Shown here: one piece after another, positions 1 through 10,910 of the stretch
Layout: each line of letters starts with the position of its first letter
How positions within the stretch are numbered: position 1 is the first letter of the stretch
Source: Erythroxylum novogranatense
Lineage: Eukaryota > Streptophyta > Magnoliopsida > Malpighiales > Erythroxylaceae
NCBI GenBank assembly: GCA_029891385.1
Contig: CM057225.1
Coordinates: forward strand, 13,553,060 to 13,617,059
Reading direction: 5' to 3'
DNA length: 64,000 bases
Notes under the pieces: generated by a model
Seen by the model: the letters and a program-made list of their open reading frames with translations, nothing else
Told to the model about the DNA's origin: nothing
The model's database searches: none
Translations under genes and position numbers: made by a program

Positions 1-2117
1 AATAAGTGGTAAAGAAAGTGTTTATGTGACTGTCACAAGGAACCTTAGTGTAAGGAATGTTATGATCTTTTAATTATGGCACCAAATTGTTCTTATTGGG
101 ATAGTGAGTATAGTGGAATTGAGCTTTTTAAGACATTACAAACTATTGAAAAACAATTAGGGACACTAATTGGCTGATGAGACTTTCGTGAACAGTATAA
201 AGATGGTAGCAAGACTAATGGCCAAACGAAAAGAAGTATGGACGAAATCAAAAGTGAAATTGAGGTTATCATGATCATGTGTACGGAAATGTAAAGTATC
301 CAATAACATGAGTGGAAGTTTTATTTGAGGTGATCCTATTGCTATGTGAAGCGAATAGAGCTCCATTGGAAAAGCAAAACTGTAAAGTAGTCCCGAACTG
401 TAATGTGGAATACTCAAATGAAGTGAAAATTGATGGAAGTCCAATTACGTATGATTAGGTATTATATATATAGATATATCGATGTGGATGACAGAAATCG
501 ATTGAAAAGAGAAATGAATAGAGACAAGACGTCCTAAAGGAAACCGATAATGACATGATGTAGTGTTATCTTCATAAAGGGGTTACAAATACACTAATTG
601 TGGATGAATGAATTGAATGATGTTTGGCAATGTATGGAAAAGTTTAAGAGGAATGATGCAAAGTAAGCAAATGGTAGTGACTATGATTATAGACGGAATG
701 TGTTTGAAAGAATTGAACAAAGAAAAGTAAAATGAACTATATGAATTATTGACGAATTTGATATCACGATAAGCATACCTTTGAGAGTGGACAATGTGTT
801 GAATCAAACATAATGTTAAAACGGTATAAGATAAATTGAAGTGACTTTGATAAATGGTATGGGTGTCATGATCGCGATTGAAAGTCTCGGAGATCAGATT
901 CCTATAAGGATACACCGTGTTTATTCGAGGAAAGAGACGGGTATAAATGACTACTATAATCGACAATTCGAACCGAATGACATTTCTAACTAGTGAATGA
1001 TAAGGCTGCAAGGAATAGATTAATTCCAGATATTGGGATTTTCAAAGAATGTCAAGTAGATTATGGGTTCGGAAATTGAGAGACCGAATAAAGGTAAGAA
1101 TGGTTAAGAGTGCAAGAGTTACAAGGTGAGTCCTATAAGGAGTCCGAATATGCAGTGAAGTCGAAAAACGATCTTGAATGATTCATAGAAGAAGTATGTG
1201 TGCAGACAAAAAGTGATAGAACAAGAAAGTGAACAATGGGCTAGACATTCTAGTAGGTATATGCGAAAGGTGAATTGTCTAACTATGGGTATAGAATGAA
1301 GTGATTATTGATTCGAGTGCTTCTAAGTTTGAATGTTCAACAGAAAAAAATGTTTAAGTGGTTTGGGTTTCACGGGATTATGATCGTATTATAAAGTTCG
1401 ATTCTTCGCTACATCGCACAATTGTTTAACAGAGTCAAAGACCATAATGGCTTTGAGACTGTGATGGTGAAACAAAGGAACTCAGGAAATCTGAATGGGT
1501 TAGTGGAGGTGGAACCGGATAGGACAAATGAAATAGAGTAAAATACTTATCTGAATAGAGTGTGTGAACATTATAGAACAGTGAATTGTCCAAGGAGAGT
1601 TGCATTTGAACTAAGAGTCAATGGATTATAAAGAATGACTGTATTAGGTAAATTATCACTGGTTATAGCGATATGGCGCTACATGTCACTGTATGGGTAC
1701 CAAAGGAAAGTGAATCGTCGGGGACGAGATGAAGGAGGTTATGGTAAGTTGTACTCAATGGAATACGAATTAGACTGCATGGTACTAGAGAAAAAGGCTA
1801 TTGGATGGGCAAAACGTGATGAGTGAATAGGTTCGGAAAGAATGTACTGAGTCATAGCTCTGGAAATGGCAAGTGAGATAGTTAAGATAGTGAGATCACC
1901 AACTGACAGCCGTGTTAAGTCCGTCTACTGTGATTAGTGATAATGAGTTAGCCAAATTAGTAACTGAACAACTGACTGAATATGGTTACAGTGACCTTTC
2001 GGAAAATGAATTATTGAGTGGAAAAGTGTATGGGACAGATAGGAACATATGATTACGGTCATACTAAACTATTGACTGAGAATTTCGATGATGAAATTTT
2101 TATTAGGAGGGGGGAAT
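1..2117 (+). pseudogene. Decayed 3' internal region of a Ty3/gypsy chromovirus
   Basis: No frame stays open for long. The last codons before the LTR, about 2073-2120, still read as the chromovirus polyprotein tail ENFDDEIFIRRGEL followed by a stop, matching the tail of element C (48223 onward, - strand). Just upstream (about 2030-2060) a reading with W-D-x-x-E-H-M resembles the end of the chromodomain seen in C. The strand is strikingly poor in C and rich in GA/TG, as expected for old methylated DNA that lost C by deamination. I could not recognise integrase or RNase H motifs further upstream, so assigning the whole stretch rests on its position before the polypurine tract and LTR. The 5' part of the element lies outside the window. 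Confidence 0.6.
2102..2117 (+). other. Polypurine tract of the leftmost chromovirus
   Basis: A purine run (AGGAGGGGGGAA) sits directly before the TGTAACATCCC start of the LTR. This is the plus-strand primer site of LTR retrotransposons. The same tract appears on the - strand beside elements C (48228-48242) and D (13640-13655). Confidence 0.8.
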
Positions 2118-5100
2118 TGTAACATCCCACCCTCAATTGGAAGAGTAGAATAGTAAATTGGCATATGATGGGCTAGATTGAGATTTCATAGGATTGGTCC
2201 ACAGTCATATTTGTGCACATGAAATTACTGTGCATGCATACATGATATTCCCGGTTTACGTGCCTAAGATAATTTTATTGGGATTAACGTGGTTAATGGG
2301 TTTGAAAAATTATTCTGAGTGCTCCATAAATTGTTTTCTATTTTAAGGGATTTTTAGGAATTTTTCGGGGTTCTTGCCCGGACCGAAAAAATTCCAACTG
2401 ACTGACTGAGTGACTTTCTCTGTACTAAAAAGGACTGCCTAATGGCGTTGAATTATGGAATAAATAATTGTGGGAATTGTTATATGACCATTAGCATATG
2501 TTGGATTAAGATTAAATGAGATTAGTGTTATGATTAACTTATGTTGATTAAGTTCATTTCTGTCTTGTTCAAAAAGAAAAATGCCAAGTGTCCCACCCAT
2601 TTAAGGCTTTTGTCTTCTTCTTCTCCTTGATTTCGGTGGATTCACATTATATAGGTGAGCAAAAGAAGAGTTCTAGCTCATTTTTCACTCCATCATCCAA
2701 ACTCCCATATCTTCCATCTCCATCGATTTTCTTGTTTTCTTCTTCTTCTTTAAGTTACTTCCTTCCACCTTGAGAACCTCCCTTACATGTATACAATTGA
2801 CCTTCTTTTCATGATAATAAACTCCTTGTGTGAGGATTAGAAAGTAGAGAAAGTGGTGTAGTATTGAAGAGAGAAAAGCTTGAATTAGGTAAGTTGTATT
2901 GTTAAGCTTTAATTAAGGTTTGATTATGAATTTATGAATCATGGTAGTTAGAAACATGGAATGGGAGATATGGTATGTTTATTATGTTTATTGATGCCTT
3001 AAATAGATGATAATTATTGCTTGAATTAATGGGTATAAGATTAGGATTAGTTATGAATTGAAAGTAGGATGAGTGATGAATGGTTTTAGCTTGATTGTAA
3101 TTGCATTTTGATGATGAATTGTGCATAGGAATTGAGGAATTAATGCTGCCAACTTTTGTGTAAGTATACAAATAAATGTTGTGTTGAGTTTGTGGCTGAA
3201 TTGGAGGTGTAAATAAAGGTATATTATTGTAGGTAAAGTGATAGAATGGAAGAGGATGAGATATAGATGAAATCTGGAAAATTTGGTGTTTAACCTAGTG
3301 AAATGTTTTGATCATAACTAATTGTGTAGGTGAGAAAATGAGGTGGGGTTTGTGCCCAATTAAACTTTGGTTTGTTGGCTACATTTTTGTGTGAAATAGG
3401 TGTTGTCCAATTTTAGCTGTAAGAGGGTGAAATATGGCCTGGAAAGTTACTGCTGGAAATGATGTGAACAGTATCCGGATTTATAACCTATGAGTTTTGT
3501 AAATTTTTCTAAATTAATTGAGAAGGAATTAGGAAAAATAGACTAAATGAAAGTTTAAGCCTATTCAGTTAGATTTCCAATGCCACTGATTTTGCAATTT
3601 TTTGATATGTATAGTAGGAGTTATGGACTAATAACTATTGGCTGTTTTAATGCATTGAATGAAACCTAGTTGAAATGGTAGATTTGGTGTACATTCTGAT
3701 TTGGAGGAATTTTAGTAATTTGTGTGAACTGAATTGGTGTTAGGGATCTACTGAAGAGTTTTATAAGACACATTTATCTTGAAAATGGTATATGGCATAT
3801 AAGTTTTAGAGATCTGATGTGGGAGTTATGGATTTTCAAAATCTGAACCTGCATTAGGATGTCAACTGCTGATCATGACAGAAATTTGTATAACAGATTT
3901 GAAATTGTTAGAGATCGAATTGGATGTTGAGTTCTTCATGAAAATTGAAGTTTGAGATCTTATCTTTTCAGGGATATAAGGTAGTGAATTTGGTGACATT
4001 TGTGCTAAGAGATATACTGTTGTGAAATGTACTGTTCAGATTGGGAAAATTCTGAGGGCTGATGCTTTGGTGAATTGTTTGACATAGTTAGAAAGTGAAT
4101 ATTATTTTGGGTTGTTCATGAAAGTTGTAGATAACGTTGTGATCTTACTTCCTTATTTATTGTGTAATTGTTGACTGAAGAATCAGAGAGTTACTGAATT
4201 TGCAATGTACTGCCCTGTTTTGATAGGTTTTGAGTGGGCAGTAGGTTTGATTGGATTTTTAACACCCTTAGGGGTGAAATTGATTTTTATGGTCTTCTTG
4301 AGAATTGTAGAGGGTTTCATTATCTTTCCAACAAGGTATAGTTTGCATTTTTCTGAAATGTGTAGAAAGGGATATGATAGATTAAATTTTGGTTAGAAAT
4401 CAGGAAAACAAAGAAGGAAATAAGGGTTATACATTTAATGTGAATTTTAGTTTCTTTCGTGAATAACTCTTCCGTCCGACGTCCGATTGACCTGATTCTT
4501 GAGGCATCGGATTCATAGAATATTGAATTTTATTTTTTGAGAGATTCGGGATTTTTAGACGGAAAATTGACGTGGGTCCGGATAAGGATCTGTTTAATTA
4601 ATTGAGGACCTATAGAGGTCCAAATTGAGCACCGTCAGCGCCAATAGGTTTCTAATTTTTAGACGGATTTTTATGATGGAAAAAAATGGGATTAGGGACG
4701 GGAATATCATGATCATGCATTGTGCACCTTCTAAGTATTACATGTGCATTCTGAAATAGTTCTGATTGAACAATTGATAATGTATGTATACTGTCACTGT
4801 TATAGAGTCACATTTGGAGCGTCGGTCCACCGACGTCACTGAGACGGCCAGATTTTGGCTCGGAAATACAAGTGAGTAACCTAGTTGGTTCCTCAACCTT
4901 TATGTGTTTAATATTTTGCAATTTTGCCATGTGGAGATAATGGAGGGTTATGTGTGTTTGATTTTGACTGATTTTGGACCGTAGGTGTCTGAAATATGTG
5001 GAATGTGATATCGAAGTGCTATTTGTGTGTAACTATGCATGGGTGCTTCAATGGAATAATTTGCGAATATAAAATTTATTAGTGACTGAATTACCAGACC

Positions 5101-6044
5101 GAAGGTCCGAAGGAATGGGAATTGGTCTTTGAAATGTAAAATATCGATGAATGTGAATTGGAACATGTACATTGCATGCATAAAAGTATGATCGATAAAA
5201 GCGATTGGACCGAGTAGCCACCGTATCGGGGCATATCACGCCTAACGATATGAGAGCTTTATTTCAACGCACAGACCTCGTGTCCAACGTATTCAAAGCC
5301 GTAGCTCAATGTACTAGACTTCAAGCCCATGTTTTCGAGCCATCGGCTCAACGCAATGTGCCCGCCATCGGGGCAGCCAAAGCACGGTCACAACAATGAA
5401 ATAAAATGAAAAGTATCACATGTGCATTGCATCTATAAATGATTGAATATAATTGTATTAAAGGCGTAAACGCCTTACATATGAGAAATGTGATTGTATG
5501 TATTATTTAGTAAATTGATTGAATATGCATGAGTTGAGTGAACCATCGATGATGGTTTCTCACCGAGTTCGCAAAACTCACCCAAAATTTGCAATTATTT
5601 TTCAGACTCGAAGAATACCCGTTAGGCAACAGGCGATAACGTTGTTGGGTATTGAAGTAGAGAAGAGATCGGGATCGCCATTCATCGCATTAGTGTCCAA
5701 TAGAATTGTATTCCAAAATGACTAATTGTATGTGTAATGGGCCAATGTGGTTCTGTTTTGTACATAAAATGGTTATTGTAATTTATGGTTGACCATTTGT
5801 AATAATCAGAATCGATTGTATTAACGAAAATGTTTATCTATGCACGTTGATGCAAATTGTCATCGTGTTCAAGCATATGAGTGTAAATGAAAGAAAAAGG
5901 AAATGACTCTGATAGAATGAATGTTTGAAAAAAAAATTTATACTGAGTTTCGACTGAGTGATGTAGCATGCCACTCTCGCGGGGCACGGACTCAGTTATC
6001 ACCATTGATGTTAGGTTCGGGTCACGCGGGAATGGGGTGTTACA
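2118..6044 (+). mobile_element. L1: 3' LTR of the leftmost chromovirus (3.9 kb)
   Basis: The LTR begins TGTAACATCCC right after the polypurine tract and ends GGGGTGTTACA, giving the TG...CA termini of an LTR. It shares its start, end and internal order with L2, L6 and the LTRs of element C. Inside: a conserved ATGCCAAGTGTCC motif (about 2581) followed by a likely promoter stretch with TATATA (about 2649); five diverged modules anchored at about 3549, 3757, 3940, 4120 and 4299; a conserved block with TCCGTCCGACGTCCGATTG (about 4470); and a hairpin array (5205-5395). The 5 bp after the LTR (CCGAA, 6045-6049) should be the target duplication, but its partner lies left of the window. No coding capacity is expected in it. 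Confidence 0.85.
5205..5395 (+). repeat. Hairpin array inside LTR L1
   Basis: A cluster of short imperfect palindromes. GAGCC-ATC-GGCTC lies at 5337-5349 and TGCCC-N7-GGGCA at 5359-5375, with weaker ones upstream. The homologous place in L6 (59030-59165) and both C LTRs carries similar hairpins with other stem sequences. The open frame across it is probably chance. Confidence 0.6.
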
Positions 6045-7819
6045 CCGAAAGTCTGACGTTACACACTTTATTCTCTTGCTAGAGCTAAATCTTTTGGAAT
6101 CTTTTCTGGATGGGTGGTTTTGGTAGGATTAATATCTCCATTTCTTTTAAATTGCAATTGGATGAAGAATTCTGGTTTTCACCATAAAGAATTTTGGTGA
6201 TTGAATTAATCATGGTTTTAAGGGAAGTGTTGCACTAATTGGTCTCTTATGCTTTCATATTCTTAAGGAAGTTTTTGGAGCCTAAAGATGTTGGGTACAT
6301 TCGTGTAGAGATGGAAAGACTGTTTAAATTTGATTCCTTGTGTTAGGATTTGTAATTTCTTTGCTTAGCAATAGATGTCCATTGCAATTAATACATCTAG
6401 CCTTGGGAGATTTTTGCCAAGAACTTTTGTCCATACAATGCAGTTTGGAAAAAATTTTATTCCTAGTTTCCCTTTGGTTGTGAGATCGATCTTAAATGAT
6501 TTACCATATGCATCATTAAAATATTTTTCATAAGATTGCCATGCTTTAGGGGGGTAGGATCTGAGGCCTAACTACACTTTTGGAAGAGCCTATTTCCATG
6601 AATCCTATAGCCCTGACAGGTCGATGGTACTTGCATAGAAGTTGTATTTTTACATAGGGCCTAATGTATGATGTAATCTTGGAGTTTATGTTTAGGCAGG
6701 GCTCTCTTATCATATATATTTAATTTTTCTCTCCTATAGAAGAATCACTTTCTTCAGTAGACTTATAAAAAAAGGACTGCAAATTGGGTGTCTTCATCTT
6801 CCCTTATTTGTTCATTAGATGTAGACTTAACATCTTTATCATTCTTGATTGGTAAAATATCCTTAAATGAAATTTGAATGTTTCATATCTCTTTTATATT
6901 TATTAGGACATTTATTGGCATAATGTCCAAGTTTTCCATAAAGATAGCATTGATCAGATTTTTTTGCTCCACATGCTCTTTTAATAAAGAATCTTATAAT
7001 TATCCTTTTTCCTTCTATGAGGTTATTGATGATCTACTAGCCTTATCTTGTGGAAATAAGAGTTTTTTCTTATAAAAACGTCCTATTGTTTTCTTGCATT
7101 TAATCTTCAAGTAGGGCTTTTTACAAGCATGCGTGAAGTGTGGTTTTTTTGACATCATATTCCTGAGGAATTTCTATTATTCATATAGTTTGGTGAGATT
7201 AGCTAATGCCAATTAGTATATGTCTCTTAATGAGATTTTTGTCATATTACGATGGAGAGAGTTTATCATTCTCTGCAGTTCTGGTTAGAGTTTATTAGGG
7301 AGAGAGGCAATAAATGTATATATAAGATTAACATTATCGAACCCGTTTAATGTGTAATATTTCTCTTTCTTTTTTTTTGAAAATACCCCTAAAGATCTCT
7401 CGTGTTTAGAGAATAATACTTCATTTCAAAGTATTCTTGACGAATTTGTCTATCAATTAATTGAAGTCTCTAATAAATTCCTTATGGATCATTCCTAGTG
7501 GGCTTCCTGCCTCGAGAAGCCTAACAACCTACAACCTACAAAATTCTCTTAGGTTTTGAGATCATTATTGCAAGTTTGCAGTCATTCTGGAGACAAACTA
7601 CATTAATATTTATTTAACGTAGCTTCTGGCCTAGTCATTTATAGGTTGACCTATACTCTAACATCATGTAACAAGTCTTTACATTTGTTGGGTAGAATAT
7701 CATCAAATGTAAACAAAGATCCTAAAGTTGGTTAGGTTATGGTTTTTGAATGTTGTTGTATCGATTCTTTCCCTAAAGAGTTCACATGTTTCACTTCAAG
7801 TTTTTCCTTAATTTATTAT
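6045..7819 (-). pseudogene. EPRV copy 1, coat-protein C-terminus to protease region
   Basis: Decayed endogenous pararetrovirus (Caulimoviridae) on the - strand. Near 6906-6953 the reverse strand reads as a CCHC zinc knuckle, as in pararetroviral coat proteins, but the second cysteine is tyrosine (CYLYGKLGHYANKC). Its neighbours match the + strand copy at about 38040-38470 in the same order: acid-rich coat end, knuckle, lead into protease. All frames are broken. The copy continues at 25867 once the nested block 7820-25866 is removed: the ATTAT duplication on both sides of that block marks a clean insertion. The left end at 6045 is cut by the L1 element. The genus is unresolved; motif style is Petuvirus/Florendovirus-like. 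Confidence 0.7.
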
Positions 7820-8570
7820 TGTAACACCCCACTCCTGCGTGACCCGAACCCGACATCGTTGGTGATATCCGAGTCCGTGCCCCGCGAAGGTGGCGTGCTA
7901 CATCAGTCAGTCGAAACTCAGTATGAATTTTTTTTTTCATTACACTCATGTGCGCGGAATAGACAGTAAACAATCTGAGCCCACGTTCATAAATAAACAT
8001 TTTCAGTTATTACAATCATTCAATAATAATTTACAAAAGCCATTTAATGAACAAAAAGCCATAACTAAAGTGGGCTCACTATAAATACAGAGCATTATTT
8101 TACAGAGATTTCGACATATAACTAATGAGACACTAATGCAGACGCAAACTGATCCCGACCTCTATCTGTCCTTTGCATACGGTAGACATACTCCTGTGTC
8201 AAACGGGGTACTCTTCAAGACCTGAAAAATGTTTGCAAATTTTGGGTGAGTTTTGCGAACTCAGTGAGGAACCATCATTGATGGTTCGTCCAATTCATGC
8301 ATCACTTAAATTGCGTCACAGTAATAACACAGCACACAGGCAATCACAGTTTAGTTTGCAATAACACAGTTAGAAGTACCATATCACTACATACAAGCAA
8401 ATCGCAATTGAATAAGGCACTCATGCCTTTTTCCCATTTCAAGTAGTCAGTCAAGTATATATGCAATGTATATGTGACACTTTTCTATTTTATTGCAGTG
8501 TTGTGACCGAGCGCTTAAACAGTGAACAGTATTCAGTAGACGTGTCTAGGGAGTAGGAGAGCCCTCTGGG
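7820..8570 (-). mobile_element. L2 solo LTR, first segment
   Basis: Reverse complement of a TGTAACATCCC-type LTR: this end reads TGTAACACCCC on the + strand, which is the LTR 3' end (GGGGTGTTACA) on the - strand. The LTR is interrupted at 8570 by L3 and resumes at 22506, total about 4.1 kb. The TSD is ATTAT at 7815-7819 and 25862-25866. No internal domain is attached on either side, so this is a solo LTR left by LTR-LTR recombination. The strongest relative in the window is L1. Confidence 0.85.
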
Positions 8571-10910
8571 TGTTGGACCCCGATCTTTTAGTGGAAATTG
8601 GAAATATGAAAATAAAAATTTGATAAGATTTTTTTGTATATGAATGGAGTTATAGATATTTTTGCCTTAAGGAAATTGATGAGAAAAGATTTGTTTGATT
8701 TGATAACTTTGGGTTTCAAATAGATTTGTATGGGTTATGAAAGTTCAAGTGGATGAGTGGATTGAAATGGAAGTTGAAATCAAGAAATAGAAAGTGAAAG
8801 TGTAAAATTTTGAAGAAATTAGAAAGTAAAGACAATTTGTTTGGTTATGCATGTGGTGTTTTAAGTTAGATTATTGTAAGAATAAGATTTCAGTCATATG
8901 TGGAGAATGGTGGAGTTTTGTATCTTTTGTACTTGGACTTGAATACTGATGTTGTAATATGGCTTGGAATGCCATTTAATTTTATAAACATTTATCTTAT
9001 GATGTTAATGAGACATGGATTTATATATGGATATGAAATATCAATTGTGTATGAATATCAATTGTGTATAGATTTGTGTGTATTGTGTTTGAGAGGAATT
9101 AGTTGAAGAGTTTGTGGTGATGTGTTGATATGTGAAGTTGATGTGTTAGAATGGTGTTAGAAACTTCAATGGCAAATCTGTACTGGTCTAGATATATTTG
9201 GCCAAAGTGGTCTTAATGAAAGTTGTAGCTCATGTTTCCATCTTTCTAACGCCATAAAGTATTAAATTTTTCGATATCGGGGCAAGAAGTTATGATTTTT
9301 AGAAGTTCTGATGTTGTTTAGTGTGGGGTTGATCGACCAGTCAGTTTGCATGGAGTTTTTGACCCATTTAGAGGTCGTTTTGATTTTTAAGGTCTTCATG
9401 AAAGTTGTAGAGAGTTTCTTTACCGTTCTATAGACACCAAGTTTGTCTTATTTGGAGTTCTGCGTAAAAAGTTATGTTGTTTGCAAGTTGAGGTACTGTG
9501 TAAAGTTTTGAGGAGATTATCGATGGGTCATCTTTGAGTACATTTTTGACCCCTTTAAAGACTGAGTTTGCCTTTGAGTCCTTCTTGAAAATTTTAGATC
9601 TGTCTCTTAGCTTTCCAACAAATCAAACCGTGTCTTATTTGGAGTTCTGAGTAGAAAGTTATGATCTTTCTAAGTAGGGATATTCTGGAGAAAGGGGTCA
9701 GACGAAGTTAGTCTTCATTTTTCGTCTGTGATGACGTCATCTTCGTCTGTGATGACATCATCACAGACGAATTTTTGCGTCTGTGCTGATGTCATCACAG
9801 ATGAATTTTTGCGTCTGTGCTGACGTCGTCACGCATTTAATTTTTATGCGTCTGTCTTGACGTCATCACGCAATTTAATTTATGCGCCCGGCTTGACATC
9901 ATCGCTCGCTTTTGTGTTTTGACCCTCTTCTTTCTTTTGGCCATAACTTTTTGTGTAGACATCCGATTGAGCCGATTTTTGAAGCGTTGGATTCCTAAGA
10001 CATTTTTCTATCTTTTCATACTATATAGATCGGTTTTGGTATTAAACAGAAAAAGATCGACCCGATCAAAGTGAGCTGATCGGTTGTAAAAGTTTGAATA
10101 GTGTTTAGTATTTTGGATATATCTCGGTTGGTAGAGCTCCGATTGATCTGATTCTTTTTGAAAATTAAATTAGAGACATGGATCTACAAATGTTATGAAG
10201 AAGTCGAGCTATAATTTAGCCTCTAAGACTTCCAAATTCGGGTCGGAAGTTAGGTATAGTGTTCGGCCTCGGGTCTGCAGATTAAACTTCAGTATTTTGA
10301 AGATATCTTGAGCTATAGAGCTCGAATCGATCTGATTCTTGAAGCATTGGATTCATAAGACATAGAGGAACATTTCTCTAGAAGAAAGTTTTGTCAAATG
10401 GCTTCATTTACCTGAACGTAATAATCATACAAGATGTCAGTTTTAAAGACCAATGGAGGGGCAATTTTGGAAGTTTACTTAAAGGGTTAAGTTTATAGGC
10501 TTAAATGGAGGGGCTTATGGGTCATTCCCCATTCATTAAATGACATGACACTATAAAAAGGATTGAGCTATTGTTTCTTTAAGTGGCACGACACTTGAAC
10601 AAAAGGAAAGAAAATAAGAGAGAAGAGAGAAGGGAGAGCAAGCTTCGGTGGAGAAAAAGGAGAGAAAGCTAGGGCTCGATTTTTCTACCACTTGAAGAGT
10701 GATTTTGATGTCATTCTAAGAGAGAAAAAGGTGGAGGATGGAGAGAGCTTCATCTTGAATCAAGAAAATCCGAAAATGGAGGAGAAATGAGGGAATTTTC
10801 TATTGGAAGAAAGAAAGAATCAATGGACAAATTAGAACGAGGAACAAGTTTCTAGCGTCGATTCGAGGTGGGTACCTGTTTATAATAAAATTTATAAGCC
10901 ACTACTGTTG
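8571..10910 (+). mobile_element. L3 LTR, first segment
   Basis: Starts TGTTGGACCCCG directly after CTGGG, which is repeated at 22501-22505 as the 5-bp TSD. This is a second LTR lineage (TGTTGG...CCTAACA), the same as L5 and related to element D. It contains three modules anchored at about 9219, 9401 and 9587 (spacing 182 and 186 bp), a TGACGTCA-rich array (9720-9905) and a conserved block (about 9945-10000). It is interrupted at 10910 by element D and resumes at 21111. Combined LTR length is about 3.67 kb. Confidence 0.85.
9720..9905 (+). repeat. CGTCTGTGATGACGTCATC array in LTR L3
   Basis: Repeats built from CGTCTGTG and the palindrome TGACGTCA, in direct and inverted copies separated by short AT-rich linkers. 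Perfect TGACGTCA occurs at 9732-9739 and 9858-9865, with one-base variants elsewhere. TGACGTCA is the classic binding palindrome of TGA/ASF-1 type plant bZIP factors; binding here is inference. The related array in element D (11488-11645) is on the opposite strand. Confidence 0.75.
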
